This document shows, piece after piece, positions 35,369-46,641 of a DNA stretch of 64,000 nt. The stretch is taken from positions 3,286,001 to 3,350,000 of the forward strand of contig NZ_CP163435.1 in assembly GCF_041051975.1 (NCBI RefSeq), written 5' to 3'. Position numbers and translations under genes: made by a program. The DNA comes from Streptomyces sp. R21 (GTDB taxonomy: Bacteria; Actinomycetota; Actinomycetes; Streptomycetales; Streptomycetaceae). Each line of letters opens with the position of its first letter. Positions within the stretch are counted from its first letter, which is position 1. The notes beneath the pieces are model-generated. The model saw nothing but the letters and a program-made list of their open reading frames with translations. It ran no database searches and was not told where the DNA came from.

Positions 35369-36808
35369 ATGTCGGAAGCCGTCACACGATCCGCGGGCGC
35401 ACATCGCCCCGCCGCACCACCGGGCCTGCTCGCGTCGCTGGACCCGCTGTTGCGGGAGTGGCTGCCGCGGCAGCGCTGGTTCGCGGGCAAGGGACGGCCG
35501 GTCAGCGGGTTCTCGCTGGTCGCGGCCACCGAGCTGCTGCCCGCCGACACCCAGCTGGGCCTGTACCACCTGCTCGTACGCGCACATCAGCCGCTGGCCC
35601 CCACACAGGGCGCCCTCTCCCATCCCGCCGACTGCTACCAGCTGCTGATCGGCGTACGCGAGGCACTGCCACCGCGGCTCGCACCCGCGCTGATCGGACA
35701 CCTGAAGGAAGGGCCGCTGGCCGGGCGCACCGTGTACGAGGCGCTGTACGACCCGAGGCCCGCCGGAGTGCTCCTCGAAGCGCTCCGCACACAGGCCCGT
35801 ATCGGCGCGCTGCGCTTCGAGTGCGACCGACAGGAGATCCGCGGCGACCTGGTGCCACGCCTGGTGACGTCGGAGCAGTCGAACTCCTCCATCGTCTACG
35901 GAGATACGTTCATCCTGAAGCTGCTGCGCCGCATCGTGCCCGGGATCAACCCGGACCTCGAACTGCCGCTGGCCCTGGCCCGCGAAGGCTGCCCCCGGGT
36001 GCCCGCCCCGGCGGCGTGGCTGCTGGCGGACTCCGCGGGCACGACGGACGCCGCCGACGAGACGTACGTCCTCGGTGTCCTGCAACCCTTCGTCCAGGGC
36101 GCGGCCGACGGCTGGGAGCTGGCGCTGCGCGAACTGGCCAAGGGCGAGGACTTCAGCACGGAGGCGCGGGCGCTGGGCCGGGCCACCGCCGAGGTGCACA
36201 CGGCGCTCGCCCGCGCGCTGCCCACGATGACACTCGGCCACACCCAGATGCGGCTGCTGGTCGACGGCATGATCGAGCGCCTGGAAGCCGCGGCCCAGGC
36301 GGTGCCCGCGCTGCAGAGGTACGCGCCCCGCCTGCACACCGCGTTCGAGGCGCTGGCCGACCTCTCCGACGAGGGCCGGACCTGGATCGCCCAGCGCATC
36401 CACGGCGACCTGCACCTCGGACAGTGCCTGCGCTCGCCCGACGGCGCGTGGTCGCTGATCGACTTCGAGGGCGAGCCGTCCAAACCGCTCGCCGAGCGCC
36501 GGATGCCGCAGCCACCGGCCCGCGACATCGCGGGCATGCTCCGGTCCTTCGACTACGCCGCCCTGTCGGGGCATCCGCCGGTGCCGGGCTGGGCCGACGC
36601 CTGCCGGGCCGCGTACTGCACCGGATACGCCGAGGTCAGCGGGCGCGACCCGCGCACCGATCCCGTACTGCTGCGCGCGTACGAGACGGACAAGGCGATC
36701 TACGAAGTCCTGTACGAGGCGCGTCACCGGCCGGACTGGCTGCCGGTGCCGATGGCCGCGATACACCGGCTCGCCGCGGACGACGGCGCTCCCGAGCACG
36801 CCCTCTGA
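35369..36808 (+). CDS. pep2: Maltokinase Pep2
   Basis: 479 residues. It phosphorylates maltose with ATP to maltose 1-phosphate, the GlgE donor. The N-terminal cap ([20 protein letters not shown]) is typical of maltokinases. The kinase lobe has [19 protein letters not shown] for nucleotide binding, the catalytic loop [11 protein letters not shown] and the metal-binding SLIDFEGEP. It follows treS after a hairpin-containing 84-bp gap, with GGGAAAGGA upstream. It works in the cytoplasm and, in mycobacteria, in complex with TreS. It is followed 37 bp later by glgB. Confidence 0.96.
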   Translation: MSEAVTRSAGAHRPAAPPGLLASLDPLLREWLPRQRWFAGKGRPVSGFSLVAATELLPADTQLGLYHLLVRAHQPLAPTQGALSHPADCYQLLIGVREALPPRLAPALIGHLKEGPLAGRTVYEALYDPRPAGVLLEALRTQARIGALRFECDRQEIRGDLVPRLVTSEQSNSSIVYGDTFILKLLRRIVPGINPDLELPLALAREGCPRVPAPAAWLLADSAGTTDAADETYVLGVLQPFVQGAADGWELALRELAKGEDFSTEARALGRATAEVHTALARALPTMTLGHTQMRLLVDGMIERLEAAAQAVPALQRYAPRLHTAFEALADLSDEGRTWIAQRIHGDLHLGQCLRSPDGAWSLIDFEGEPSKPLAERRMPQPPARDIAGMLRSFDYAALSGHPPVPGWADACRAAYCTGYAEVSGRDPRTDPVLLRAYETDKAIYEVLYEARHRPDWLPVPMAAIHRLAADDGAPEHAL

Positions 36809-36845
36809 CCCGGACCACCGCACCCCTGCCGAGGAGGCCCTGCCC

Positions 36846-39287
<2,442 letters not shown>

Positions 39288-39290
39288 GAC

Positions 39291-39407
39291 CTGGGGGCTG
39301 CCGCCCCCAGACCCCCGCTTCGGCCTGAACGGCCTCGTCCTCAAACTCCCCCACTCTCGGCTTCGCTCGAGCGGGGGGACCCCCACGACGGGCTAAAGAC
39401 TTAGCCC
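39291..39407. repeat. Composite Streptomyces intergenic repeat with hairpins (glgB/helD ends)
   Basis: The stretch contains an 8-bp stem CTGGGGGC/GCCCCCAG (39291-39310), a block (39311-39345) ending CCTCGTCCTCAAAC, then a second element (about 39346-39386: CTCCCCCACTCTCGGCTTCG... to GGACCCCCAC), and GACGGGCT at 39387-39394. From memory, CTCAAAC and GACGGGCT are adjacent parts of one very common Streptomyces repeat, so the second element looks inserted into the first. A perfect 7-bp hairpin (39390-39407) covers the helD stop. The region should terminate both convergent genes. Confidence 0.6.
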
Positions 39408-41639
39408 CTCCGGCAGCTCCCCCGTGTACAGCACCCCCAACGCCTGCGTGGCCCGAGTCAGCGCGACGTACAGATCACTCGTCCCGTAAAGCCCAGGCTC
39501 CACCACCAACACCGAGTCGAACTCGAGCCCCTTCGACTGCCGGGGATCAAGGAGCACCACGGCCCGGGTGAGATCGGGCTCCTCCCCGGCCGAGACCCCG
39601 TCCAGCACGGCGGCCAGCGCCTCGTGAAGTGAACGAGGAGCGATCACCGCAAGCCGTCCCTCGGCGGGAGTGAGCTCGGCGACGGCCTTGGCCACCGCTC
39701 CGGACAGGTCGCCCCCGGCGTCCCGCACCCACGGCCGTACCCCCGTCGACCGCACAGAACTCGGCGGCTCGAAATCGGCCCGCTCGGCCCGCAGCACACC
39801 GGCCGCAAGGTCCATGATCTCGGACGGGGTGCGGTAGTTGACGGCGAGGCGGGTGTGCTCCCAGCGGTCCTCGACATACGGGGCGAGGATCTCGGCCCAC
39901 GAGCCGACACCCGCCGCCTCGGAGGTCTGCGCGGGGTCACCGACGAGCGTCATCGACCGGGTCGGCGACCGCCGCATGAGCAACCGCCAGGCCATCGGCG
40001 ACAGTTCCTGCGCCTCGTCGACGATGATGTGCCCGAACGCCCAGGTGCGGTCGGCCGCCGCGCGCTCGGCGGCGCTGCGGTGATCGTCCTCCTCGTGCCG
40101 CTCGGCGAACCGCTCCGCGTCGATGATGTCGTGCGCGGACAGAACCTCGGAGTCCTCCTCGTCCTTGTCGTCGAACTCGTAGGTACGGGAGGCGAACGAG
40201 ACGTCCAACACACCCTGGGCGTAAGCGATCTGGCTGCGCCGCTCGCGATCGGCGAGCGCCTTCGTCACGCGGTCGTCCTCCCCGAGGAGTTCGGCGGCCT
40301 CGTCGAGCAGCGGTACGTCGGCCGTGGTCCAGGCCAGGGTGACGGGACGCCGGATCGCGTCCGCGTCCTCCTGCGGCAGATGGCCGTCGGGCTCGGCGAG
40401 GAAGTCCTCGACCAGCCGCTGCGGGGTCAGGCGCGGCCACAACTGGTCGATGGCCGACCAGACTTCGGGGTTCTCGGCCAGTTCGTCGCGGATCTGGGTG
40501 ATGTCACTGGGGTCGAGGAGGTTGGAGCCGTCGAACGGGTCGGTGCCGATGCGTTCGGCGACCATGTCCGTGAGCGCGTTGAGGATGTGGCCCTCGAAGT
40601 ACTCGCGTGCCACGTTGTGCGGAAGATCCGCCTCACGGGTGCGCTCGCGGGCGACCCGGACGAGCCCGGCGTCGAGCATCAGGATCTCCCGGTCGTGCTC
40701 GATCGCGATCACCGGATCGGGCAGCGCCTGCCGGTCGCGTACGACGGCGGCGAGCACCTCGGCCATCCCCGCGCGGCCCTTCACGGCGGCCGCCCGGGGC
40801 GCGTCGGCGGCCGTCGCCTTCACGCCGGGGAACAGCTCGCCGACGGTCGCGAGCAGCACGCCCGTCTCGCCGAGCGAGGGCAGCACCTCGCCGATGTAGC
40901 CGAGGAAGGCGGGGTTGGGGCCGACGATGAGGACGGCCCGCTTGGCGAGCAGTTCGCGGTGCTCGTACAGCAGAAACGCGGCCCTGTGGAGGGCGACGGC
41001 CGTCTTCCCCGTCCCCGGGCCGCCCTCCACGACCATCACGCCCCGGTGCGGCGCGCGGATGATGCGGTCCTGCTCGGCCTGGATGGTCTGCACGATGTCG
41101 CTCATCCGGCCGGTGCGCGCCGAGTTGAGCGCGGCGAGCAGGACGGCGTCGCCGGTGCGGTCCTCGTGCCCGGTCCGCTCCTGGTCGCCGAGGTCGAGGA
41201 TCTCGTCGTGCAGGTCGGCGACCCGGCGGCCGTCGGTGGTGATGTGCCGACGGCGGCGCAGCCCCATCGGGGTGTGTCCGGTGGCGAGGTAGAAGGGGCG
41301 GGCGACCGGTGCCCGCCAGTCGATCAGCATCGGAGTGTGCTCGACGTCGTCGGCGCGGATGCCGATGCGGCCGATGTGATGGGTGGTGCCCGTGGTCAGG
41401 TCGATCCTGCCGAAGCAGAGCGATCCGTCCACGGCGTTCAGCGCGGCCAGCAGCCCGGAGCGCTCGGCGACGAGGATGTCCCGCTCCAGCCTGGCCTGCA
41501 TCGGTGTGTTGCCCTGCGCCAGCGCGTCCGCCACGGAGGCCTCGGTGCCGCCGCGCAGGGCGTCGACGCGCTTGTACAGCACGTCAATGAATTCCTGCTC
41601 AAGCCGCAATTCACCATCGGTAAATTCGGTGTTTGACAC
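39393..41639 (-). CDS. helD: HelD-like SF1 helicase (RNA polymerase recycling ATPase)
   Basis: 748 residues with UvrD/Rep-type ATPase motifs: Walker A VEGGPGTGKTAVALHRAAF, motif II IIVDEAQELSPMAW, motif III LVGDPAQTS, motif IV NYRTPSEIM and motif VI LYVALTRATQ. The N-terminal charged arm (ELRLEQEFIDVLYKRVD...) and long insertions match HelD, which enters the RNA polymerase channels to release stalled complexes; in Streptomyces a relative (HelR) gives rifamycin tolerance. No rifamycin-associated element is evident upstream. GTG 41639 has GGGAG 5 nt before it. It appears to be a single-gene transcript. The HelD assignment is good; drug-resistance role is speculative. Confidence 0.9.
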   Translation of the reverse strand: MSNTEFTDGELRLEQEFIDVLYKRVDALRGGTEASVADALAQGNTPMQARLERDILVAERSGLLAALNAVDGSLCFGRIDLTTGTTHHIGRIGIRADDVEHTPMLIDWRAPVARPFYLATGHTPMGLRRRRHITTDGRRVADLHDEILDLGDQERTGHEDRTGDAVLLAALNSARTGRMSDIVQTIQAEQDRIIRAPHRGVMVVEGGPGTGKTAVALHRAAFLLYEHRELLAKRAVLIVGPNPAFLGYIGEVLPSLGETGVLLATVGELFPGVKATAADAPRAAAVKGRAGMAEVLAAVVRDRQALPDPVIAIEHDREILMLDAGLVRVARERTREADLPHNVAREYFEGHILNALTDMVAERIGTDPFDGSNLLDPSDITQIRDELAENPEVWSAIDQLWPRLTPQRLVEDFLAEPDGHLPQEDADAIRRPVTLAWTTADVPLLDEAAELLGEDDRVTKALADRERRSQIAYAQGVLDVSFASRTYEFDDKDEEDSEVLSAHDIIDAERFAERHEEDDHRSAAERAAADRTWAFGHIIVDEAQELSPMAWRLLMRRSPTRSMTLVGDPAQTSEAAGVGSWAEILAPYVEDRWEHTRLAVNYRTPSEIMDLAAGVLRAERADFEPPSSVRSTGVRPWVRDAGGDLSGAVAKAVAELTPAEGRLAVIAPRSLHEALAAVLDGVSAGEEPDLTRAVVLLDPRQSKGLEFDSVLVVEPGLYGTSDLYVALTRATQALGVLYTGELPEGLSL

Positions 41640-41678
41640 TTCCGCTCCCGCCCGGATATACTGCGCCTACTGAACTTC

Positions 41679-41722
41679 TTCGCGACCCAGCACCATTAAG
41701 CCCGACAGTCTGAAGTCGCGAA
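41679..41722 (-). promoter_or_regulatory. Inverted repeat upstream of helD
   Basis: Perfect 8-bp arms TTCGCGAC (41679-41686) and GTCGCGAA (41715-41722) are separated by 28 bp, 40-83 bp upstream of the helD start in an unusually AT-rich region. A TATAT -10-like patch at about 41656-41660 lies between it and the gene. It is a candidate regulatory site. Confidence 0.4.
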
Positions 41723-41740
41723 CCATTCAATATACGCAGA

Positions 41741-41774
41741 GAAATCCCCCGAGCACAATTGCCCGGGGGATTTC
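41741..41774 (-). terminator. Terminator of the merR-thioredoxin operon
   Basis: A perfect 11-bp stem GAAATCCCCCG/CGGGGGATTTC with a 12-nt loop begins 46 bp beyond the thioredoxin stop. It lies between that gene and the helD promoter region on the same strand. Confidence 0.8.
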
Positions 41775-41820
41775 TTCGTCACGGGCCCGCACCCCGCCCA
41801 CGTGGCCTGCGTCGTCAGCG

Positions 41821-42153
41821 TCACATCACGTCGGCGAGCTCCTCCAGCAGCCGCCGCTTGGACCGAGCGCCCACCATCGACCGCACCGGCTCGCCGCCGC
41901 GGAACACCATGAACGTGGGCATCGAGAGCACGCCGTACGCGAGCGTGGTCTCCGGGTTGGTGTCCACGTCGAGCTGGACGACCTTGATCCGGTCCCCTTC
42001 CTCGAAGGCGAGGTCGCGCAGCACCGGCCCCATCTGCCGGCACGGCGGACACCAGTCGGCCGTGAACTCCACCAGCACGGGCAGCTCCGCCCCGATCACC
42101 TCCGCCTCGAAGTCCCCGTCGCTCACTTCGGCCACGCCTGCCGCCTTGATCAC
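41821..42153 (-). CDS. trxA: Thioredoxin (WCPPC active site)
   Basis: A 110-residue single-domain thioredoxin. The redox centre is WCPPC (C35, C38; the usual form is WCGPC), followed by the cis-proline segment SMPTFMVFRGGEPV. The GTG at 42153 overlaps the upstream MerR stop as GTGA and has GGGAGGG 8 nt before it, so translation is coupled. An alternative ATG at 42177 inside merR is less likely. It reduces disulfides in the cytoplasm, probably with a thioredoxin reductase encoded elsewhere. The Pro in place of Gly in the active site may shift its redox potential. Confidence 0.92.
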   Translation of the reverse strand: MIKAAGVAEVSDGDFEAEVIGAELPVLVEFTADWCPPCRQMGPVLRDLAFEEGDRIKVVQLDVDTNPETTLAYGVLSMPTFMVFRGGEPVRSMVGARSKRRLLEELADVM

Positions 42154-42578
42154 CGTGTCTGCCCTCCCAGTTCGCATGTCGGCTCCGGACCCCCCGGAAC
42201 CTCCGCATCGGCCGCCAGTTCGTCGCGGGCCCGCTCGGCCCGCGCCAGCTGCTCGCCGACCTGCGCACGCACCGACAGCAACTCGTCGATCAGCGCGTCG
42301 AGTTCGCCGAGCTTGCGGCGGTAGACGGCGAGCGAGGCGGGGCACGAGTCGCCCTCCGGGTGCCCGGCCCGCAGACACTCCACGAAGGGGCGCGTCTCCT
42401 CCAGGTCGAACCCGAAGTCCTGGAGCGTCCTGATCTGCCGCAGCAGCTTCAGGTCGTCCTCGTCGTACGTGCGGTACCCGTTCTCGCCGCGCCGCGCGGG
42501 CAGCAGCCCCCGCGACTCGTAGTACCGCAGCGTCCGCGTGGTGGTCCCGGCACGTTCCGCCAGCTCGCCGATTCGCAT
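42150..42578 (-). CDS. MerR-family regulator coupled to thioredoxin
   Basis: 142 residues. The winged HTH (MRIGELAERAGTTTRTLRYYESRGLL) is followed by a dimerisation coiled coil and the segment ECLRAGHPEGDSC with C68 and C79, which could sense thiol oxidation or bind a metal. A perfect 8-bp-arm palindrome (42593-42612) lies 15 bp upstream of the ATG and contains TTGACG, as expected for an autoregulatory MerR promoter. The stop overlaps the thioredoxin start, so regulator and thioredoxin are one unit, suggesting a redox-stress switch. The ligand is not known. Confidence 0.92.
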   Translation of the reverse strand: MRIGELAERAGTTTRTLRYYESRGLLPARRGENGYRTYDEDDLKLLRQIRTLQDFGFDLEETRPFVECLRAGHPEGDSCPASLAVYRRKLGELDALIDELLSVRAQVGEQLARAERARDELAADAEVPGGPEPTCELGGQTR

Positions 42579-42592
42579 GAGCCGACCGTAAT

Positions 42593-42612
42593 CCTTGACG
42601 CCGACGTCAAGG
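42593..42612 (-). promoter_or_regulatory. MerR-type operator/promoter palindrome
   Basis: CCTTGACG and CGTCAAGG are perfect inverted 8-mers around a 4-bp centre, 15 bp before the merR start; TTGACG within it can serve as a -35. MerR proteins typically bind such dyads between -35 and -10. Confidence 0.65.
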
Positions 42613-42626
42613 CAAGGGCGGCAGCA

Positions 42627-43145
42627 TCAGGGCAAGGGCGGCAGCAGCGGCTTGCGGACCACCGGGGAGGACAGGACGATCGACGTCGTCGTACGGCCCA
42701 GGGCGGAGGTCTGTTCCAGGACGTTCTCCAGGTGGATCGTGTCCTCGACGGCGACCTTGAGGATCCAGCAGTCCTCGCCGACGACGTGGTGCACCTCGAT
42801 GACCTCGGGGCGGTCGAGCAGCTCCAGGGTGCGGGGGTGCTTGAGGGTGTAGCCGCCGTGCGGATTGACGCGGATGAAGGCCTGGATGCCGTACCCGAGG
42901 CGGGACGGCGAGACATGGGCGCCGTATCCCGTGACCGCTCCGGCGGACTCCAGTCGGCGCACGCGCTCGGCGACGGCCGCCGGGGACAGCCGGACCCGGC
43001 GGCCCAGCTCGCTGAGCCTGATCCGGCCGTCGCTCTGCAGCAGCTCCAGGATCTGCCGGTCCAGCGCGTCGAAGGCCACCGACGTTTCGTTGGCGGCGGC
43101 TCGCAGATGCCGTGGTTCTTTCGGTGCCGCGGCCGGATCTCCCAT
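42627..43145 (-). CDS. Lrp/AsnC-family transcriptional regulator
   Basis: About 172 residues. An AsnC-type HTH (FDALDRQILELLQSDGRIRLSELGRRVRLSPAAVAERVRRLE) is followed by the RAM ligand-binding domain (AFIRVNPHGG..., VIEVHHVVGEDCWILKV). The start is ATG 43145 with AAGGGGGAG upstream. It is divergent from the NAD-dependent epimerase gene across 87 bp, so that operon is a plausible target. The effector is probably an amino acid, not specified by the sequence. The C-terminal KPLLPPLP is encoded in the first of two 16-bp direct copies of GGCAAGGGCGGCAGCA (minus-strand end, about 42611-42645). Confidence 0.93.
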   Translation of the reverse strand: MGDPAAAPKEPRHLRAAANETSVAFDALDRQILELLQSDGRIRLSELGRRVRLSPAAVAERVRRLESAGAVTGYGAHVSPSRLGYGIQAFIRVNPHGGYTLKHPRTLELLDRPEVIEVHHVVGEDCWILKVAVEDTIHLENVLEQTSALGRTTTSIVLSSPVVRKPLLPPLP

Positions 43146-43232
43146 GACTCCCCCTTCAAAGCTCACGTGTCCCTCGGGAGAATTATCACCACAGGGCCGG
43201 AGCACAGCGAATCGGATAACGGGGAGGACGTC

Positions 43233-44141
43233 GTGCGCGACGTATTGGTCATAGGCGGAAACCGGTATTTCGGGAAGCGGCTGATAACGCGCCTGCTGGC
43301 CGCCGGAGACCGGGTCACCGTCCTCAATCGCGGCTCGTCCGCACCCCCCGCCGGAACGGTCCATCTCGTCGCGGACCGGAATGACGGGAATTCCCTGGAG
43401 AAGGCACTGGGTTCACGGACTTTCGACGTCGTCGTCGACCAGGTCCTCTACACACCGCGGCAGGCGGAGATCGCCCGACGGGTCTTCGCCGGCCGCACCG
43501 GGCGGTACGTCATGACGTCCACCGTCGAGGTGTACGAATACGAGAACACGGCCTCGGGCGATCTCGTACGGGAGGACGCCGTGGATCCTCATACGGTCGC
43601 CGTCGACCTCGAACTCCCCTGGGAGGACCCGGAGTTCCTCGACGCCCACTACGGCGAGGGCAAGCGGCAGGCCGAGGCGGTCCTCGCGGCCGACCCCGCG
43701 TTTCCGTACGTCGCCGTGCGCGTCGCCCATGTGCTGGGCGGGGCCGACGACTTCACCGGCCGCGTCGACCACTACGTCTCCCGCATCCGCTCCGGCGAGC
43801 CCATCGCCGTACCCGCCGTGAACCACCCGGCGACCTACATCCACGTCGAGGAGATCGCGGACTTCCTGGTGTGGGCGGCGGGTGCGGACTTCACCGGACC
43901 GGTGAACGCGGCGTCCCACGGGCGGCTCTCCACCGAGGAGTTGTGCCAGGCCGTGGCCGCGCACCTGCCGGGCGGGAGGACCGTGTTCCGGAGTGTCGAG
44001 GTCGGGGAGGTCTCGCCGTTCTCCTTCACCCGCTCGTACGGGATGGACAACTCCCGGGCCACGAAGCTCGGTTTCACCTTCGGCGAGGCACGGGACTGGC
44101 TGCCGCGCGCTGTCGCCGAGACGCTGGGAAAGGTCAACTGA
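43233..44141 (+). CDS. NAD(P)-dependent epimerase/dehydratase-like (extended SDR) protein
   Basis: 302 residues. It begins with the Rossmann motif VLVIGGNRYFGKRLITRLL, an atypical GGxxxxG glycine motif of extended/atypical SDRs, then DVVVDQVLYTP and STVEVYEYEN. The YxxxK segment is HYGEGKRQAEAVL. This type resembles chloroplast-stem-loop-binding and isoflavone-reductase-like proteins and sugar epimerases alike, so the substrate is open. GTG 43233 has GGGGAGGA 4 nt upstream. It is followed by an aldo/keto reductase one base after its stop, forming a two-gene operon probably controlled by the divergent Lrp protein. Confidence 0.88.
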   Translation: MRDVLVIGGNRYFGKRLITRLLAAGDRVTVLNRGSSAPPAGTVHLVADRNDGNSLEKALGSRTFDVVVDQVLYTPRQAEIARRVFAGRTGRYVMTSTVEVYEYENTASGDLVREDAVDPHTVAVDLELPWEDPEFLDAHYGEGKRQAEAVLAADPAFPYVAVRVAHVLGGADDFTGRVDHYVSRIRSGEPIAVPAVNHPATYIHVEEIADFLVWAAGADFTGPVNAASHGRLSTEELCQAVAAHLPGGRTVFRSVEVGEVSPFSFTRSYGMDNSRATKLGFTFGEARDWLPRAVAETLGKVN

Positions 44142-44142
44142 C

Positions 44143-45033
44143 ATGAATTACCGCACAATTGGAGACTTCCGGGTCGGCCCGATCGGGCTCGGCGCAATGC
44201 CCCTGTCCATCGAGGGGCGTCCCGACGAGACGCGGGCGATGGCCACGGTGCACGCCGCTCTCGACGCGGGCGTGACGCTGCTGGACACCGCGGACTCCTA
44301 CCACCTGCCGGGTGACGAGCCCGGCCACAACGAGCTGCTCGTGGCCCGAGCCCTTGCGGCGTACGGCGGCGACACCGGCGACGTGCTGGTGACCACGAAG
44401 GGCGGCCGGGGCAGACCCGCCGACGGCAGCTGGACGGTGACGGGTTCGCCGTCCCATCTCAAGGCCGCGGCGGAGGCCTCCCTCAAGCGGCTCGGCGTGG
44501 AGGCGATCGGCCTCTACCAGCTGCACAAGCCCGACCCGGCCGTCCCGTTCGAGGAGTCGGTGGGCGCCCTGCGCGACCTCATCGACGAGGGCAAGATCCG
44601 CTTCGCCGGTATCTCCAACACGGACACCGGGCAGATCCGACAGGCCCGTGCGATCCTCGGCGACCGCCTCGTCTCGGTCCAGAACCAGTACTCGCCCGCC
44701 GTCCGGGACAGCGAGGCCGAACTCCGGCTCTGCGCCGAGCTGGGCATCGCGTTCCTGCCGTGGAGCCCGCTGGGCGGGATCTCCCGGAGCTCGCTGGACG
44801 GCCCCTCGCAGCTGGAGCCGGAGGGCTTCGGCGCCTTCCACGCGGTGGCCCGCGAGCACGGCGTGAGCCCTCAACAGGTGTGCCTGGCCTGGCTGTTGGC
44901 GCTCTCCCCTACGGTCGTTCCGATTCCGGGGGCCAGTCGTCCCGAGACCATCCGGGACTCGGCGGGGGCCGCGGACCTGCTACTCCGGGCCCAGGAAATC
45001 CGCCGACTGGACGCCGCGGTGGGGCGCCCCTGA
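44143..45033 (+). CDS. Aldo/keto reductase
   Basis: A 296-residue (alpha/beta)8 barrel NADPH-dependent oxidoreductase. Catalytic tetrad segments visible are LLDTADSYHLPG (Asp, Tyr), VTTKGG (Lys) and LYQLHKPDP (His). The cofactor-binding end is PTVVPIPGASRPETIRDSA. It follows the epimerase-like gene with almost no gap, so the two may act on the same carbonyl or sugar substrate. Its last 54 bp overlap the convergent MFS gene. Family assignment is strong; substrate is unknown. Confidence 0.94.
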   Translation: MNYRTIGDFRVGPIGLGAMPLSIEGRPDETRAMATVHAALDAGVTLLDTADSYHLPGDEPGHNELLVARALAAYGGDTGDVLVTTKGGRGRPADGSWTVTGSPSHLKAAAEASLKRLGVEAIGLYQLHKPDPAVPFEESVGALRDLIDEGKIRFAGISNTDTGQIRQARAILGDRLVSVQNQYSPAVRDSEAELRLCAELGIAFLPWSPLGGISRSSLDGPSQLEPEGFGAFHAVAREHGVSPQQVCLAWLLALSPTVVPIPGASRPETIRDSAGAADLLLRAQEIRRLDAAVGRP

Positions 45034-46473
45034 ACCAGCCGTCCCCGTCGCCCCCGTCGTCGTCCTCTCCGGGGTCGACGAGGGCGCGCCTTCCCGTGCG
45101 CGAGGTCGCGCGGACATTCCGGCCACGGCCGCCCCCGCGACGGCGAGCAGCCCGGCCGCCACCCAGAAAGCGCCCTCGACCCCGGCCCCGAAGAAGACGC
45201 TGCCGAGGAGCGCGACCCCGAGGGTGGATCCGAGCTGCTGCACCGCGTTGAGCAGCCCGGCCGCCGATCCGGTCTCGTGCGGGCGGACCCGGTGCAGCGC
45301 CGTGGTGAAGAAGGGCACGGCGAACAGCCCCTGCCCCAGCCCGCACACGGCGAGCGCGGCGAGCAGCGGCCACGGGTAGCCGGCGGCCGGTGCGGCGGCG
45401 TATACGGCGATGGCGCCGAGGACGCCCGCGAGGAGGGCGCCGAGGCCCACGTACATCATCCGGGCTCCGTAGCGCGGCACCAGGCGCGTGCCCGCGGTCC
45501 ACGACGCGAGGGCCATCGCGCAGGACCAGGGCAGCAGCGTCAGTCCCGCCGCCAACACGCCGACATGCGTGCGTAGTTGGAGCTGGATCACCACGACCAG
45601 CATCAGTCCGCCGACCACGGCGAAGAACAGCAGAGAGCAGAGCAGCGCGGCGGAGAATCCCCGGTCGGCGAAGAGGCTCGGCTCGACGAGGGGGCTGAGC
45701 GCGCGACGGGACCGGCGGCGCTGCTGGAGCACGAGGACGGCGAGGAGTGCGGTCGAGGCAGCCCAAGTCGTCGTATACGTACGGTAGTCGGCGGCTTGGA
45801 TCAGGGGGTACGTCAGCAGCCCGACCGCCCCGGCCACCAGCACCGTGCCGACGAGGTCCAGTCGGGGCCGCCGTGCCGACCGGTCCTCCCTGAGCAGCGG
45901 GGTCGCGAGCAGCACAGCGACGGCGAGCGGCACATTGACGAGGAACACCGCACGCCAGGAGGCGACATGCGTCAGTACTGCTCCGGCCACCGGCCCGCAG
46001 ACGGCCGCGAGACCCATCACCGGGCCGATGCTGCCCATGGCCCGGGCCAGTTCGTCGCCGGTGAACATGGCGCGGATCAGCCCGATGGTCTGCGGCACAA
46101 CCAGCGCCGCGGCGGCCCCCTGTACCGCGCGGGCGGCGATCAGCGGTCCGGCAGCGGGCGCGAACACACAGGCCAGCGAGGCGAGTCCGAACCCGGCGAC
46201 ACCGATGGCGAACACCCGCCGACGCCCCACGATGTCACCGAGCCGCCCGCCCGCGATCAACAGCACCGCGAACGGCAGGGTGTACGCGGCGCCGTACCAC
46301 TGGATGTCGGAGACGGGACCGCCGAGGTCGGCGTGGATGGCCGGGGCGGCCACGGTCATGATCGTGGCGTCGAGCAGGTTCATCGCCTCGGCGACCAGCA
46401 GGACGGCGAGCGCGGCCCAGCGGCGCGGGTACGCGCTCACAGCGGGCGGAGTCAGGAGCGGCGGCGGGGTCAT
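44980..46473 (-). CDS. MFS drug/H+ antiporter, DHA2 (EmrB/QacA) type
   Basis: 497 residues with about 14 hydrophobic segments. Motif A is GGRLGDIVGRRRVF after the second span, and motif C-like GPVMGLAAVCGPVAGAVL is in span five; RAVQGAAAALVVPQTIGLI is typical of DHA2 exporters. ATG 46473 has GGAGG 9 nt upstream. It is divergent from the double-Lrp gene, with inverted TCCACA/TGTGGA sites between them, so it is the likely regulated target. Substrate is unknown, perhaps amino acids or drugs. Confidence 0.94.
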   Translation of the reverse strand: MTPPPLLTPPAVSAYPRRWAALAVLLVAEAMNLLDATIMTVAAPAIHADLGGPVSDIQWYGAAYTLPFAVLLIAGGRLGDIVGRRRVFAIGVAGFGLASLACVFAPAAGPLIAARAVQGAAAALVVPQTIGLIRAMFTGDELARAMGSIGPVMGLAAVCGPVAGAVLTHVASWRAVFLVNVPLAVAVLLATPLLREDRSARRPRLDLVGTVLVAGAVGLLTYPLIQAADYRTYTTTWAASTALLAVLVLQQRRRSRRALSPLVEPSLFADRGFSAALLCSLLFFAVVGGLMLVVVIQLQLRTHVGVLAAGLTLLPWSCAMALASWTAGTRLVPRYGARMMYVGLGALLAGVLGAIAVYAAAPAAGYPWPLLAALAVCGLGQGLFAVPFFTTALHRVRPHETGSAAGLLNAVQQLGSTLGVALLGSVFFGAGVEGAFWVAAGLLAVAGAAVAGMSARPRAREGAPSSTPERTTTGATGTAGSGAPHRGVQSADFLGPE

Positions 46474-46577
46474 CGGCGGATTCCTCCGGTACGTCGACGG
46501 GGGCGCCGTCCGGCGGTGACGTCTCGCGCGGCGGCGGCGCGTTCGTCGTAGAGCCTGCGGGAGCGTACTGTCGGTGT

Positions 46578-46603
46578 TCCACATCTGACGCGGAGCCTGT
46601 GGA
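46578..46603. promoter_or_regulatory. Inverted repeat in the MFS/Lrp divergent region
   Basis: TCCACA (46578-46583) and TGTGGA (46598-46603) are perfect 6-mers 14 bp apart, followed by a further GTGG...CCAC pair up to about 46623. They lie between the two divergent starts and are candidate sites for the Lrp-type regulator. Confidence 0.4.
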
Positions 46604-46641
46604 TTTCTTCCATCAGAAGCCACTGGATGAAGGATCACGCC

